Assembly: GCA_050725495.1 (NCBI GenBank) | Contig: JBOHHM010000318.1 | Location: 1-10,418 of the forward strand | DNA from: JBOHHM01 sp050725495 | Lineage (GTDB): Bacteria; Pseudomonadota; Gammaproteobacteria; Burkholderiales; Burkholderiaceae_C | DNA length: 10,418 nucleotides | Direction: 5' to 3' | Shown here: one piece after another, positions 1 to 6,948 of the stretch | Position numbering within the stretch: the stretch's first letter is position 1 | How the letters are laid out: each line of letters starts with the position of its first letter | Notes under the pieces: model-generated | The model's database searches: none | Told to the model about the DNA's origin: nothing | What the model saw: only the letters and a program-made list of their open reading frames with translations | Program-made: the position numbers and the translations under genes

Positions 1-2
1 CC

Positions 3-170
3 GCCGCGGCCGTGCTGGCCATGATTCCGCTGTCGCGCAGCGTGTTCTGGGGGCCGATGGCCGTCGCCATCATGGGCGGCCTGATCGTCGCGACGGTCTT
101 GACCCTGCTGGCCCTGCCGGCCATGTATGCAGCATGGTTCAGGGTCAAGCGCGAGCCGGTTCGCCGTTAA
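3..170 (+). CDS. RND-family efflux permease, C-terminal fragment
   Basis: The open frame runs in from the left edge and stops with TAA at 168-170, giving 55 residues. It reads MIPLSRSVFWGPMAVAIMGG and continues into a hydrophobic segment ending LALPAMYAAWFRVKRE. This is the typical last transmembrane helix and short basic cytoplasmic tail of an AcrB/MexB-like or related inner-membrane RND pump, in which SxxFWGPMA followed by a Gly-rich helix is characteristic. These permeases use the proton gradient to export drugs or metals with a periplasmic adaptor and an outer-membrane channel. The substrate and subfamily cannot be told from this piece. The gene is the last of its unit: a terminator hairpin follows about 85 bases later and the next gene is a tRNA. 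Confidence 0.8.
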   Translation, partial: AAAVLAMIPLSRSVFWGPMAVAIMGGLIVATVLTLLALPAMYAAWFRVKREPVRR

Positions 171-191
171 AAGCGCAGCTTTCAGCGAAAG

Positions 192-219
192 CTAACAACT
201 GCCCGCAAGGGCTTGTTAG
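192..219 (+). other. Hairpin with GCAA tetraloop after the RND gene
   Basis: CTAACAA (192-198) pairs with TTGTTAG (213-219), and GCCC (201-204) pairs with GGGC (209-212) around a GCAA loop; CT at 199-200 is bulged. No T-tract follows, so it is a weak terminator candidate. It may instead stabilise the 3' end of the RND transcript. Confidence 0.45.
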
Positions 220-255
220 GCTGGAGTTAAAATAAAAAGTTGACCGATTTCATGC

Positions 256-290
256 GGGCGGTCAGGAGTTCCTGAGCGCCCGTTTTGTTT
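256..290 (+). terminator. Rho-independent terminator between the RND gene and tRNA-Leu
   Basis: GGGCGGTCAGG (256-266) pairs with CCTGAGCGCCC (271-281) with one mismatch around an AGTT loop, followed by GTTTTGTTT. It should end transcription from the RND gene just before the tRNA. No clear promoter for the tRNA was found between this hairpin and position 297, so the tRNA promoter may lie upstream of it or be non-canonical. Confidence 0.7.
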
Positions 291-296
291 GAGACC

Positions 297-383
297 GCGC
301 GGGTGGCGAAATTGGTAGACGCACCAGGTTTAGGTCCTGACGCCAGCAATGGTGTGGGGGTTCGAGTCCCCCCCCGCGCACCA
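297..383 (+). tRNA. tRNA-Leu (anticodon UAG)
   Basis: Acceptor GCGCGGG (297-303) pairs with CCCGCGC (373-379). The D-arm contains TTGGTAGAC. The anticodon loop is 329-335 with anticodon TAG at 331-333. A long variable arm (CGCCA/TGGTG) marks a class II tRNA. The T-stem is GGGGG/CCCCC around TTCGAGT. CCA is encoded at 381-383. The top pair of the anticodon stem is C324/A340, a mismatch. The tRNA ends 31 bases before the trigger factor start, so the two are probably cotranscribed and processed. Confidence 0.95.
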
Positions 384-414
384 CACAGACTACTTACTCA
401 TCGAGAGAAACACC

Positions 415-1725
415 ATGGCCGTGACCGTTGAAACCCTTGAAAAGCTGGAACGCAAGATCACGCTGACGCTTCCCGTCAACGTCATCCAGTCCGAAGTCGA
501 CTCGCGCCTCAAGCGCCTGGCTCGCACCGTCAAGATGGACGGCTTCCGCCCTGGCAAGGTGCCCATGAATGTGGTGGCGCAGCGCTACGGCTACTCGGTT
601 CATTACGAAGTGATGAACGACAAGGTGGGCGAGGCCTTTGCCGCCGCCGCCAACGAGGCCAAGCTGCGTGTGGCCGGCCAGCCCCGCATCACCGAGAAGG
701 AAGGCTCGCCCGAGGGCGAACTGGCGTTCGATGCCGTCTTCGAGGTCTATCCCGACGTCAAGATCGCCGACCTGGCCACGGCTGAAGTCGACAAGCTCAC
801 GGCCGAAGTGAGCGACAGCGCCATCGACAAAACCCTGGCCATCCTGCGCAAGCAGCGCCGCAGCTTCGCCCAGCGCGCGCAGGATGCCGGCGCCGAGGAA
901 GGCGACCGCGTGACCGTGGACTTCGAAGGCAAGATCGACGGCGAGCCCTTCCAGGGCGGCAAGGCCGAAGACTTCCAGTTTCTGGTCGGCGAAGGCCAGA
1001 TGCTCAAGGAGTTCGAAGAGGCCGTGCGCGGCATGAAGTCCGGCGAAAGCAAGACCTTCCCGCTGGCCTTTCCCGCGGACTACCACGGCAAGGACGTGGC
1101 TGGCAAGCAGGCCGATTTCCTTGTGACGGTCAAGAAAATCGAAGCCGCCCACCTGCCCGAGGTCAATGAAGATCTGGCCAAGTCGCTGGGCATTGCCGAC
1201 GCGACGGTGGCGGGCCTGCGCGCCGACATCAAGAAAAACCTCGAGCGCGAAGTCAAGTTCCGCCTGCTGGCCCGCAACAAGCAGGCCGTGATGGACGCCC
1301 TGGTGGCCAAGGCCGAGCTCGATCTGCCGAAATCCAGCGTGCAAGCCGAAGTGGATCGCATGGTCGAGGGCGCGCGCGCCGACCTCAAGCAGCGCGGTAT
1401 CAAGGACGCCGACAAGGCCCCGATTCCCGACGACGTGTTCCGCCCGCAAGCCGAGCGCCGTGTGCGCCTGGGCCTGGTGGTCGCCGAGCTGGTGCGCGGC
1501 AATGAACTGCAGGCCAAGCCCGAGCAGATCAAGGCCCATATCGAAGAACTGGCAGCCAGCTACGAAAAGCCGGCCGATGTGGTGCGCTGGTACTACGGTG
1601 ACAACCGTCGCCTGGCCGAAGTCGAAGCCATCGTGATTGAAAACAACGTGACCGAATTTGTGCTGTCCAAGGCCAAGATCAGCGAGAAAGCCATCTCGTT
1701 TGACGAGCTGATGGGTCAGAACTGA
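415..1725 (+). CDS. tig: Trigger factor, ribosome-associated chaperone and prolyl isomerase
   Basis: Trigger factor binds the ribosome at the exit tunnel and shields nascent chains; its middle domain catalyses prolyl cis-trans isomerisation. The 436-residue product has the family's normal length. The N-terminal ribosome-binding domain carries the signature GFRPGKVP (residues 43-50). The FKBP-type isomerase domain covers about residues 163-242 (from GDRVTVDFEGKIDGEPF to FLVTVKKI). The helical C-terminal chaperone domain covers about 250-436. An upstream in-frame GTG lies inside the tRNA-Leu gene; the ATG at 415, giving MAVTVETLEK, fits the family, with a weak GAGAGAA ribosome site at 403-409. 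It is followed by a terminator hairpin and then clpP, the usual partner order in proteobacteria. Confidence 0.97.
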   Translation: MAVTVETLEKLERKITLTLPVNVIQSEVDSRLKRLARTVKMDGFRPGKVPMNVVAQRYGYSVHYEVMNDKVGEAFAAAANEAKLRVAGQPRITEKEGSPEGELAFDAVFEVYPDVKIADLATAEVDKLTAEVSDSAIDKTLAILRKQRRSFAQRAQDAGAEEGDRVTVDFEGKIDGEPFQGGKAEDFQFLVGEGQMLKEFEEAVRGMKSGESKTFPLAFPADYHGKDVAGKQADFLVTVKKIEAAHLPEVNEDLAKSLGIADATVAGLRADIKKNLEREVKFRLLARNKQAVMDALVAKAELDLPKSSVQAEVDRMVEGARADLKQRGIKDADKAPIPDDVFRPQAERRVRLGLVVAELVRGNELQAKPEQIKAHIEELAASYEKPADVVRWYYGDNRRLAEVEAIVIENNVTEFVLSKAKISEKAISFDELMGQN

Positions 1726-1749
1726 TCCCGGCGTTCCTGCGCTGAGAGT

Positions 1750-1788
1750 GGGGCTTGTGCTTCGGCGCGCAAGCCCCATTTCATTTTT
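1750..1788 (+). terminator. Terminator after tig
   Basis: GGGGCTTG (1750-1757) pairs with CAAGCCCC (1770-1777); the inner part can extend with TGC/GCG around a TTCG loop, leaving a small bulge. ATTTCATTTTT follows. The position 25 bases after the tig stop suits an intrinsic terminator, possibly partial, before clpP. Confidence 0.7.
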
Positions 1789-1818
1789 CGCTACAGTACA
1801 AAAATCTCTGGAGAAAAT

Positions 1819-2439
1819 ATGGCCATCCAAAACAGTGCGCTGGAAACCCAAGGCCTCGGCATGGTCCCGATGGTCATCGAGCAGTCGGGTCGCGGGGAGC
1901 GCTCCTACGACATTTATTCACGGCTGCTCAAGGAGCGGGTGATCTTCTTGGTCGGCCCGGTCAACGACCAAACCGCCAACCTGGTGGTGGCACAGTTGTT
2001 GTTCCTGGAAAGCGAAAATCCTGACAAGGACATTTCCTTCTACATCAACTCCCCGGGCGGTTCGGTGACCGCCGGCATGGCGATCTACGACACCATGCAG
2101 TTCGTCAAACCCGATGTGTCCACCCTGTGCATCGGCATGGCCGCCAGCATGGGTGCCTTCTTGTTGGCCGCCGGCGCCAAAGGCAAGCGCTACACCTTGC
2201 CCAACTCGCGGGTCATGATTCACCAGCCCTCGGGCGGTGCCCAGGGCCAGGCGACCGACATTGAAATTCACGCCCGCGACATTCTGAAGACGCGCGACCT
2301 GCTCAACCGCATCCTGGCCGATCGCACGGGCCAGTCGATCGAGAAGATCGAGCGCGACACGGAACGCGACTACTTCATGTTTGCTGACGATGCGAAAGCG
2401 TACGGTCTGGTCGATCAGGTGATTGCGAAACGCCCGTAA
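1819..2439 (+). CDS. clpP: ATP-dependent Clp protease proteolytic subunit
   Basis: ClpP forms a double-heptamer serine peptidase chamber that degrades proteins fed by ClpX or ClpA. The 206-residue product matches the E. coli precursor in length. The catalytic triad is visible: Ser110 in GMAASMGAF, His135 in VMIHQPSGG and Asp184 in TERD. The oxyanion-region motif NSPGGSVTAG is at 77-86. An N-terminal propeptide of roughly a dozen residues, removed by self-processing, is expected from the family. The ATG is preceded by GGAGA at 1810-1814, supporting this start. clpX follows 108 bases later, separated by a strong hairpin, so clpX is likely made both by read-through and from its own promoter. Confidence 0.98.
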   Translation: MAIQNSALETQGLGMVPMVIEQSGRGERSYDIYSRLLKERVIFLVGPVNDQTANLVVAQLLFLESENPDKDISFYINSPGGSVTAGMAIYDTMQFVKPDVSTLCIGMAASMGAFLLAAGAKGKRYTLPNSRVMIHQPSGGAQGQATDIEIHARDILKTRDLLNRILADRTGQSIEKIERDTERDYFMFADDAKAYGLVDQVIAKRP

Positions 2440-2467
2440 CAGTCTGTCACCCTTGGATGGCATGGCT

Positions 2468-2507
2468 GAAACGGCGTTTTCTGTCATAGAAAGCGCCGTT
2501 TCTATTT
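2468..2507 (+). terminator. Strong hairpin terminator between clpP and clpX
   Basis: A 15-base arm at 2468-2482 (GAAACGGCGTTTTCT) pairs with 2488-2502 (AGAAAGCGCCGTTTC), with one G-U wobble, around loop GTCAT; TATTT follows. The T-tract is short, so termination may be partial and leave some ClpX expression coupled to clpP. The arm base composition also makes it nearly symmetric for both strands. Confidence 0.7.
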
Positions 2508-2547
2508 GGTTATCATTCGGAAACTCCCCTAATTAGGCGTCCCTCAC

Positions 2548-3813
2548 ATGGCCGAGAAAAAAGGCTCATCCAGCGAAAAGACGCTTTACTGCTCTTTTTG
2601 CGGCAAAAGCCAGCATGAAGTGAAGAAGCTGATTGCTGGCCCGTCGGTTTTCATTTGTGACGAATGCATTGACCTGTGCAACGAAATCATCCGCGACGAA
2701 CTGCCCGCCGGTGATGCTGAGCGCGAGGCGCGCGGCGACTTGCCGACCCCCACGGAAATCAAGGTCAACCTGGACAACTACGTGATCGGTCAGGAGGTGG
2801 CCAAGCGCACCCTGGCGGTGGCGGTCTACAACCATTACAAGCGCCTGCGCCACAAGGACAAGGCCAAGAAAGACGATGTGGAGCTCACCAAGAGCAACAT
2901 CTTGCTGATTGGCCCCACCGGTTCCGGCAAGACGCTGCTGGCGCAAACGCTGGCGCGCATGCTCAATGTGCCTTTTGTAATGGCCGATGCCACGACGTTG
3001 ACCGAGGCCGGCTATGTGGGCGAAGACGTGGAAAACATCGTCCAGAAGCTGCTGCAAAGCTGCAACTACGAGGTTGAGCGGGCCCAGCGCGGCATTGTCT
3101 ACATCGACGAAATCGACAAGATTTCGCGCAAATCCGACAACCCCTCGATCACGCGCGACGTGTCGGGCGAGGGCGTTCAGCAGGCGCTGCTCAAGCTGAT
3201 CGAAGGCACCATGGCCAGCGTGCCGCCCCAGGGCGGGCGCAAGCATCCGAACCAGGACTTCCTGCAGATCGACACCACCAACATCCTGTTCATCTGCGGG
3301 GGCGCGTTTGCCGGCCTGGAAAAGGTCATCGAAAACCGGACCGAAGCGTCCGGCATCGGTTTTGGTGCTGTGGTCAAGAGCAAGCAGCAGCGCAGCCTGA
3401 CCGAGGTGTTCAACGAGGTGGAGCCCGAAGACCTGATCAAGTTCGGCCTGATTCCCGAACTCGTCGGTCGCATGCCCGTGGTGGCCACACTGTCCGAGCT
3501 CACCGAGGACGCCCTGGTGCAAATCCTGACCGAGCCCAAGAATGCGCTGGTCAAGCAATATGGCAAGCTGCTGGCCATGGAAGGCGTCGATCTGGAAATC
3601 CGTCCGGCGGCGCTCAAGGCGATCGCGCAGAAAGCCCTGGCCCGCAAAGCCGGCGCCCGCGGCCTGCGTTCGATTCTCGAGCAATCGCTGATCGACACCA
3701 TGTTCGAGCTGCCCAACACCTCGAATGTGGAGAAAGTGGTGGTCGACGAGTCCACGATTGAGGAAAACAAGCCGCCGCTGCTGGTCTACCGCGAAGCTGC
3801 CAAAAAGGCCTAG
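2548..3813 (+). CDS. clpX: ATP-dependent Clp protease ATP-binding subunit ClpX
   Basis: ClpX is a hexameric AAA+ unfoldase that recognises tagged substrates and threads them into ClpP. The 421-residue product is full length. The N-terminal zinc-binding domain has Cys15, Cys18, Cys37 and Cys40. The AAA+ core shows Walker A GPTGSGKT (122-129), pore loop GYVG (155-158), Walker B IVYIDEID (183-190), the RKH loop (231-233), the ClpP-docking IGF loop (270-272), Arg308 in the arginine-finger position and the sensor-2 motif GAR (369-371). All functional residues are intact. The ATG has only a weak ribosome site, but the conserved N-terminus fixes it. It lies between clpP and lon on the same strand. 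Confidence 0.98.
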   Translation: MAEKKGSSSEKTLYCSFCGKSQHEVKKLIAGPSVFICDECIDLCNEIIRDELPAGDAEREARGDLPTPTEIKVNLDNYVIGQEVAKRTLAVAVYNHYKRLRHKDKAKKDDVELTKSNILLIGPTGSGKTLLAQTLARMLNVPFVMADATTLTEAGYVGEDVENIVQKLLQSCNYEVERAQRGIVYIDEIDKISRKSDNPSITRDVSGEGVQQALLKLIEGTMASVPPQGGRKHPNQDFLQIDTTNILFICGGAFAGLEKVIENRTEASGIGFGAVVKSKQQRSLTEVFNEVEPEDLIKFGLIPELVGRMPVVATLSELTEDALVQILTEPKNALVKQYGKLLAMEGVDLEIRPAALKAIAQKALARKAGARGLRSILEQSLIDTMFELPNTSNVEKVVVDESTIEENKPPLLVYREAAKKA

Positions 3814-3860
3814 CCCGCGCCCTGTCGGAGCCGCCGTACCGGTGATTGCCCTGCCACGAT

Positions 3861-3896
3861 CAACCCTTACACCAGCATTGCGGTGCTGGCGGGTTG
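3861..3896. other. Nested inverted repeat between clpX and lon
   Basis: CAACCC (3861-3866) pairs with GGGTTG (3891-3896), and inside it CCAGCA (3872-3877) pairs with TGCTGG (3884-3889). There is no T-tract after it on the plus strand. The right outer arm overlaps the TTGAAA of the putative lon promoter, so it may be a protein-binding site or a clpX 3'-end structure. Confidence 0.5.
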
Positions 3897-3921
3897 AAAA
3901 TTCCTGCCTGAAGACCATATT
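3893..3921 (+). promoter_or_regulatory. Putative heat-shock (sigma-32-like) and/or sigma-70 promoter of lon
   Basis: GTTGAAA (3893-3899) and GACCATAT (3913-3920) are 13 bases apart, close to the sigma-32 pattern CTTGAAA-N13-CCCCATNT. The same site can be read as sigma-70, TTGAAA with CATATT at 3916-3921 after 16 bases. A start site near 3928 would give a leader of about 18 bases before the lon ATG. Heat-shock control of lon is known in other proteobacteria. That this site works is an inference. Confidence 0.5.
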
Positions 3922-3945
3922 CACCAGGTAAACCAAAGGATTCCC

Positions 3946-6372
3946 ATGTCCAGCCAGACCCCCCTGCCTGCCACCCCGATTGAGCTGCCGCTGCTGCCGT
4001 TGCGCGATGTGGTGGTGTTTCCCCATATGGTGATTCCGCTGTTTGTGGGTCGCCCGAAAAGCATCAGGGCGCTTGAACTCGCCATGGAGGCTGAGCGGCG
4101 CATCATGCTGGTGGCCCAGAAAACAGCAGCGAAGGACGAGCCGTCCGTGGCCGACATGTTCGATGTCGGCTGCGTGTCCACCATCTTGCAGATGCTCAAG
4201 CTGCCCGATGGCACCGTGAAGGTGCTGGTGGAAGGCCAGCAGCGCGCGAGGGTCAACCGCGTCGACGATAGCGACTCGCATTTCACGGCCAATGTCACGC
4301 CGGTGGAGGCGGTCGAGCCGGTGCACAAGACCAGTGAGATCGAGGCCCTGCGACGTGCCGTGATGCAGCAGTTTGATCAGTACGTCAAACTCAACAAGAA
4401 AATTCCCCCGGAGATCCTGACCTCGATCTCCAGCATCGACGACCCCGGCCGACTGGCCGACACCATTGCAGCGCATCTGCCGCTGAAGCTCGACAACAAG
4501 CAGATCGTGCTCGACCTGGCCGACATCAGGCAGCGCCTGGAAAACCTGTTTGGGCAACTGGAGCGTGAAGTCGACATCCTCAATGTCGACAAGAAGATCC
4601 GCGGCCGCGTCAAGCGCCAGATGGAGAAGAACCAGCGCGACTTCTACCTCAACGAGCAGGTCAAGGCCATCCAGAAGGAGCTGGGCGAGGGCGAAGAGGG
4701 CGCTGACATCGACGAGATCGAGAAAAAGATCAAGTCCGCCAAGATGCCCAAGGAGGCTTTGAAGAAAGCCGAAGGCGAACTCAAGAAGCTCAAGCTGATG
4801 TCGCCCATGTCGGCTGAGGCGACCGTGGTGCGCAACTACATCGATGTGCTGACCGCTCTGCCCTGGAGCAAAAAGACCAAGATCAAGCACGATCTTGGCA
4901 ACGCCGAAGGCGTGCTCAATGAAGACCACTACGGCCTGGAGAAGGTCAAGGACCGCATTCTCGAATACCTTGCGGTGCAGCAACGGGTGGACAAGGTCAA
5001 GGCGCCCATCCTGTGTCTGGTGGGGCCTCCGGGGGTCGGCAAGACCTCGCTCGGCCAATCCGTTGCCAGGGCTACGGGGCGCAAGTACGTGCGCATGGCC
5101 CTGGGCGGCATGCGCGACGAGGCCGAGATTCGTGGCCACCGCCGCACCTATATTGGCGCCTTGCCCGGCAAGGTGCTGCAGAGCCTGACCAAGGCGGGCA
5201 CCCGCAACCCGCTGTTCCTGCTCGACGAGATCGACAAGCTGGGCATGGACTTCCGTGGCGACCCGTCGAGCGCCTTGCTCGAAGTGCTGGACCCCGAGCA
5301 GAACCACACCTTCAGCGATCACTACGTCGAGGTGGACTTTGACCTGAGCGATGTGATGTTCGTCGCCACGTCCAATTCGATGAACATTCCGCCGGCGCTT
5401 CTTGACCGCATGGAAGTCATTCGCCTTTCGGGCTACACCGAGGACGAGAAGACCAACATCGCCATCAAGTACCTGCTGCCCAAGCAGTTCAAGAACAACG
5501 GCGTGAAGGAAGAGGAGCTTCTGGTCACCGAAGATGCGGTGCGCGACATCGTGCGCTATTACACGCGCGAGGCGGGTGTGCGTTCGCTGGAACGCGAACT
5601 CTCCAAGATCTGCCGCAAGGTGGTCAAGGGTCTACAGCTCAAGAAGATGCAGCCCCAGGTCAAGGTGACGGCCGAGAACCTCAACGAGTTCCTGGGCGTG
5701 CGCAAGTTCACCTATGGTCGTGCCGAGGACCAGAACCAGGTGGGCCAGGTCGTGGGCCTGGCGTGGACCGAGGTGGGCGGCGACCTGCTCACGATCGAAG
5801 CCGCGCTCATGCCCGGCAAGGGCAACGTCACGCGCACCGGCTTGCTCGGCGATGTGATGAAGGAGTCGGTGGAGGCCGCGCGCACGGTGGTGCGCAGCCG
5901 CGCCCGCCGCCTGGGCATCAAGGATGAAGTGTTCGAGAAGAAAGACATTCACATCCACGTGCCCGACGGCGCCACGCCCAAGGACGGCCCGAGTGCAGGC
6001 GCTGCGATGACGACGGCGTTCGTTTCCGCCTTGACGGGCATCCCGGTGCGCGGTGATGTGGCCATGACCGGCGAGATCACTCTGCGCGGCGAGGTCACGG
6101 GCATTGGTGGTCTCAAGGAGAAGCTGTTGGCTGCCTTGCGGGGCGGCATCAAGACCGTGCTGATCCCCGAAGAGAATGTGAAGGACTTGCAGGAGATCCC
6201 CGACAACGTGAAGAGCGGACTGGAGATCGTGCCTGTGAAGTGGATCGACAAGGTGCTGGAGATCGCGCTGGAACGCAGCCCGGTCCCACTGACCGATGAC
6301 GAGGCCGTGACCGTGGCTGCGCCGACCGTGGCCGAGGCGGCCGTGAGCACCACCGAGTCACTCGCGCATTGA
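3946..6372 (+). CDS. lon: ATP-dependent protease La
   Basis: Lon is a cytoplasmic hexameric AAA+ serine protease that degrades misfolded and short-lived regulatory proteins. The 808-residue product is full length. The N-terminal substrate-binding LON domain covers about residues 13-205, then a charged helical linker. The AAA+ domain has Walker A GPPGVGKT (360-367) and Walker B LFLLDEID (423-430). The protease domain has the catalytic dyad Ser683 (in PKDGPSAGA) and Lys726 (in GGLKEKLLAA). The ATG follows AAAGGA at 3935-3940. The last 30 or so residues, rich in Ala, Val and Thr after LERSPVPL, form a variable tail beyond the conserved core. It ends about 60 bases before the tRNA cluster and no T-tract terminator was seen in that gap. 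Confidence 0.98.
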   Translation: MSSQTPLPATPIELPLLPLRDVVVFPHMVIPLFVGRPKSIRALELAMEAERRIMLVAQKTAAKDEPSVADMFDVGCVSTILQMLKLPDGTVKVLVEGQQRARVNRVDDSDSHFTANVTPVEAVEPVHKTSEIEALRRAVMQQFDQYVKLNKKIPPEILTSISSIDDPGRLADTIAAHLPLKLDNKQIVLDLADIRQRLENLFGQLEREVDILNVDKKIRGRVKRQMEKNQRDFYLNEQVKAIQKELGEGEEGADIDEIEKKIKSAKMPKEALKKAEGELKKLKLMSPMSAEATVVRNYIDVLTALPWSKKTKIKHDLGNAEGVLNEDHYGLEKVKDRILEYLAVQQRVDKVKAPILCLVGPPGVGKTSLGQSVARATGRKYVRMALGGMRDEAEIRGHRRTYIGALPGKVLQSLTKAGTRNPLFLLDEIDKLGMDFRGDPSSALLEVLDPEQNHTFSDHYVEVDFDLSDVMFVATSNSMNIPPALLDRMEVIRLSGYTEDEKTNIAIKYLLPKQFKNNGVKEEELLVTEDAVRDIVRYYTREAGVRSLERELSKICRKVVKGLQLKKMQPQVKVTAENLNEFLGVRKFTYGRAEDQNQVGQVVGLAWTEVGGDLLTIEAALMPGKGNVTRTGLLGDVMKESVEAARTVVRSRARRLGIKDEVFEKKDIHIHVPDGATPKDGPSAGAAMTTAFVSALTGIPVRGDVAMTGEITLRGEVTGIGGLKEKLLAALRGGIKTVLIPEENVKDLQEIPDNVKSGLEIVPVKWIDKVLEIALERSPVPLTDDEAVTVAAPTVAEAAVSTTESLAH

Positions 6373-6395
6373 AACATTTTTGAGGGGAATGCGGC

Positions 6396-6420
6396 GTAGC
6401 AGCAAAAATTGCGCTACAAT
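6396..6420 (+). promoter_or_regulatory. Putative -10 element and hairpin upstream of tRNA-Gly
   Basis: TACAAT at 6415-6420 is a good -10 hexamer, 15 bases before the tRNA-Gly 5' end, but no matching -35 hexamer lies 16-18 bases upstream. The same stretch forms a hairpin: GTAGC (6396-6400) with GCTAC (6413-6417) and GCAA (6402-6405) with TTGC (6409-6412). It may be a tRNA promoter, the 3' end of the lon transcript, or both. Confidence 0.4.
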
Positions 6421-6435
6421 TCGTTCCATCGAAAC

Positions 6436-6511
6436 GCGGGAATAGCTCAGTTGGTAGAGCGCAACCTTGCCAAGGTTGAGGTCGAGAGTTCGAGACTCTT
6501 TTCCCGCTCCA
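6436..6511 (+). tRNA. tRNA-Gly (anticodon GCC)
   Basis: Acceptor GCGGGAA (6436-6442) pairs with TTCCCGC (6501-6507). The anticodon stem CAACC/GGTTG encloses TTGCCAA, with anticodon GCC at 6469-6471. The T-stem GAGAG/CTCTT encloses TTCGAGA. The discriminator base is T, and CCA is encoded at 6509-6511. It is very close to the bacterial tRNA-Gly(GCC) consensus. Confidence 0.97.
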
Positions 6512-6517
6512 TTTTCC

Positions 6518-6545
6518 AAAAGGGAAGCCAAGGCTTCCCTTTTTT
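6518..6545 (+). terminator. Terminator after tRNA-Gly
   Basis: AAAAGGGAAGC (6518-6528) pairs with GCTTCCCTTTT (6533-6543) around CAAG, ending in six T. It is a strong intrinsic terminator, which suggests tRNA-Cys has its own promoter or depends on read-through. Confidence 0.85.
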
Positions 6546-6568
6546 GTCGGTAGAGACGAAGAAATACT

Positions 6569-6642
6569 GGCGCGGTAGCAAAGCGGTTATGCACCGGATT
6601 GCAAATCCGTGTAGGTCGGTTCGACTCCGGCCCGCGCCTCCA
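6569..6642 (+). tRNA. tRNA-Cys (anticodon GCA)
   Basis: Acceptor GGCGCGG (6569-6575) pairs with CCGCGCC (6632-6638). The anticodon loop is TTGCAAA with GCA at 6601-6603. The T-stem GTCGG/CCGGC encloses TTCGACT. The discriminator is T (U73, expected for tRNA-Cys), and CCA is encoded at 6640-6642. The top pair of the anticodon stem is C6594/T6610, not a Watson-Crick pair. Confidence 0.96.
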
Positions 6643-6647
6643 GAACC

Positions 6648-6684
6648 AGCCCCGTCAACTTCTGTTGCCGGGGCTGTTTTGTTT
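6648..6684 (+). terminator. Terminator after tRNA-Cys
   Basis: AGCCCCG (6648-6654) pairs with CGGGGCT (6669-6675), and inside it CAAC (6656-6659) pairs with GTTG (6664-6667). GTTTTGTTT follows at 6676-6684. Confidence 0.85.
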
Positions 6685-6712
6685 CACAATGCTGAAGTAC
6701 CGATGCAACTGT

Positions 6713-6806
6713 GCCTCGATGGTGAAATTGGTAGACACAGCGGACTTAAAATCCGCCGCTTTCCTGAATAAGGGGCATACCGGTTCGACCCCGGTTCGAG
6801 GCACCA
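6713..6806 (+). tRNA. tRNA-Leu (anticodon UAA), likely integration target
   Basis: Acceptor GCCTCGA (6713-6719) pairs with TCGAGGC (6796-6802). Anticodon stem GCGGA/TCCGC encloses CTTAAAA, with anticodon TAA at 6747-6749. A long variable arm marks class II. The T-stem ACCGG/CCGGT encloses TTCGACC. CCA is encoded at 6804-6806. The integrase gene lies directly downstream in the same direction, so the 3' half of this tRNA is the probable attachment core. No second copy of that 3' end was found in the window. Confidence 0.96.
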
Positions 6807-6819
6807 TGGCACAATGGAG

Positions 6820-6910
6820 ACAAGTGCAAACATTGCCCGTGCCTGCACTTTCTAGAGGGAAACGGACCTCAGCAATTGCGGTACAGTGCGTCAACTGCAC
6901 TTGTTTGCAC
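6820..6910. repeat. Repeated TGCACTT/AAGTGCA motifs between tRNA-Leu and the integrase
   Basis: ACAAGTGCA (6820-6828) is the inverted copy of TGCACTTGT (6896-6904), and GTGCAAAC (6824-6831) is the inverted copy of GTTTGCAC (6903-6910). A further TGCACTT lies at 6844-6850. Repeated short sites flanking a tRNA attachment core are typical of integrase or excisionase arm-binding sites. The assignment is an inference from the position. The rest of 6807-6948 shows no gene and no clear promoter. Confidence 0.5.
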
Positions 6911-6948
6911 ACCCGCTTCCCCTAAATTTCCCCAACACCATCCCCAAA

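Noticed and set aside
349..414. In-frame GTG extension of trigger factor
   Set aside because: It lies inside the tRNA-Leu gene, and the family N-terminus begins at the ATG at 415.
394..1851. Long minus-strand open frame opposite tig
   Set aside because: It is a shadow caused by GC-rich codons; the plus strand encodes an intact trigger factor.
2566..5322. 918-codon minus-strand open frame across clpX and lon
   Set aside because: It is antisense to two intact conserved genes, has a His, Leu and Gln-rich composition and no recognisable domain.
6409..6925. Plus-strand open frames across the tRNA cluster
   Set aside because: They run through three tRNA genes and two terminators, so they are not coding.
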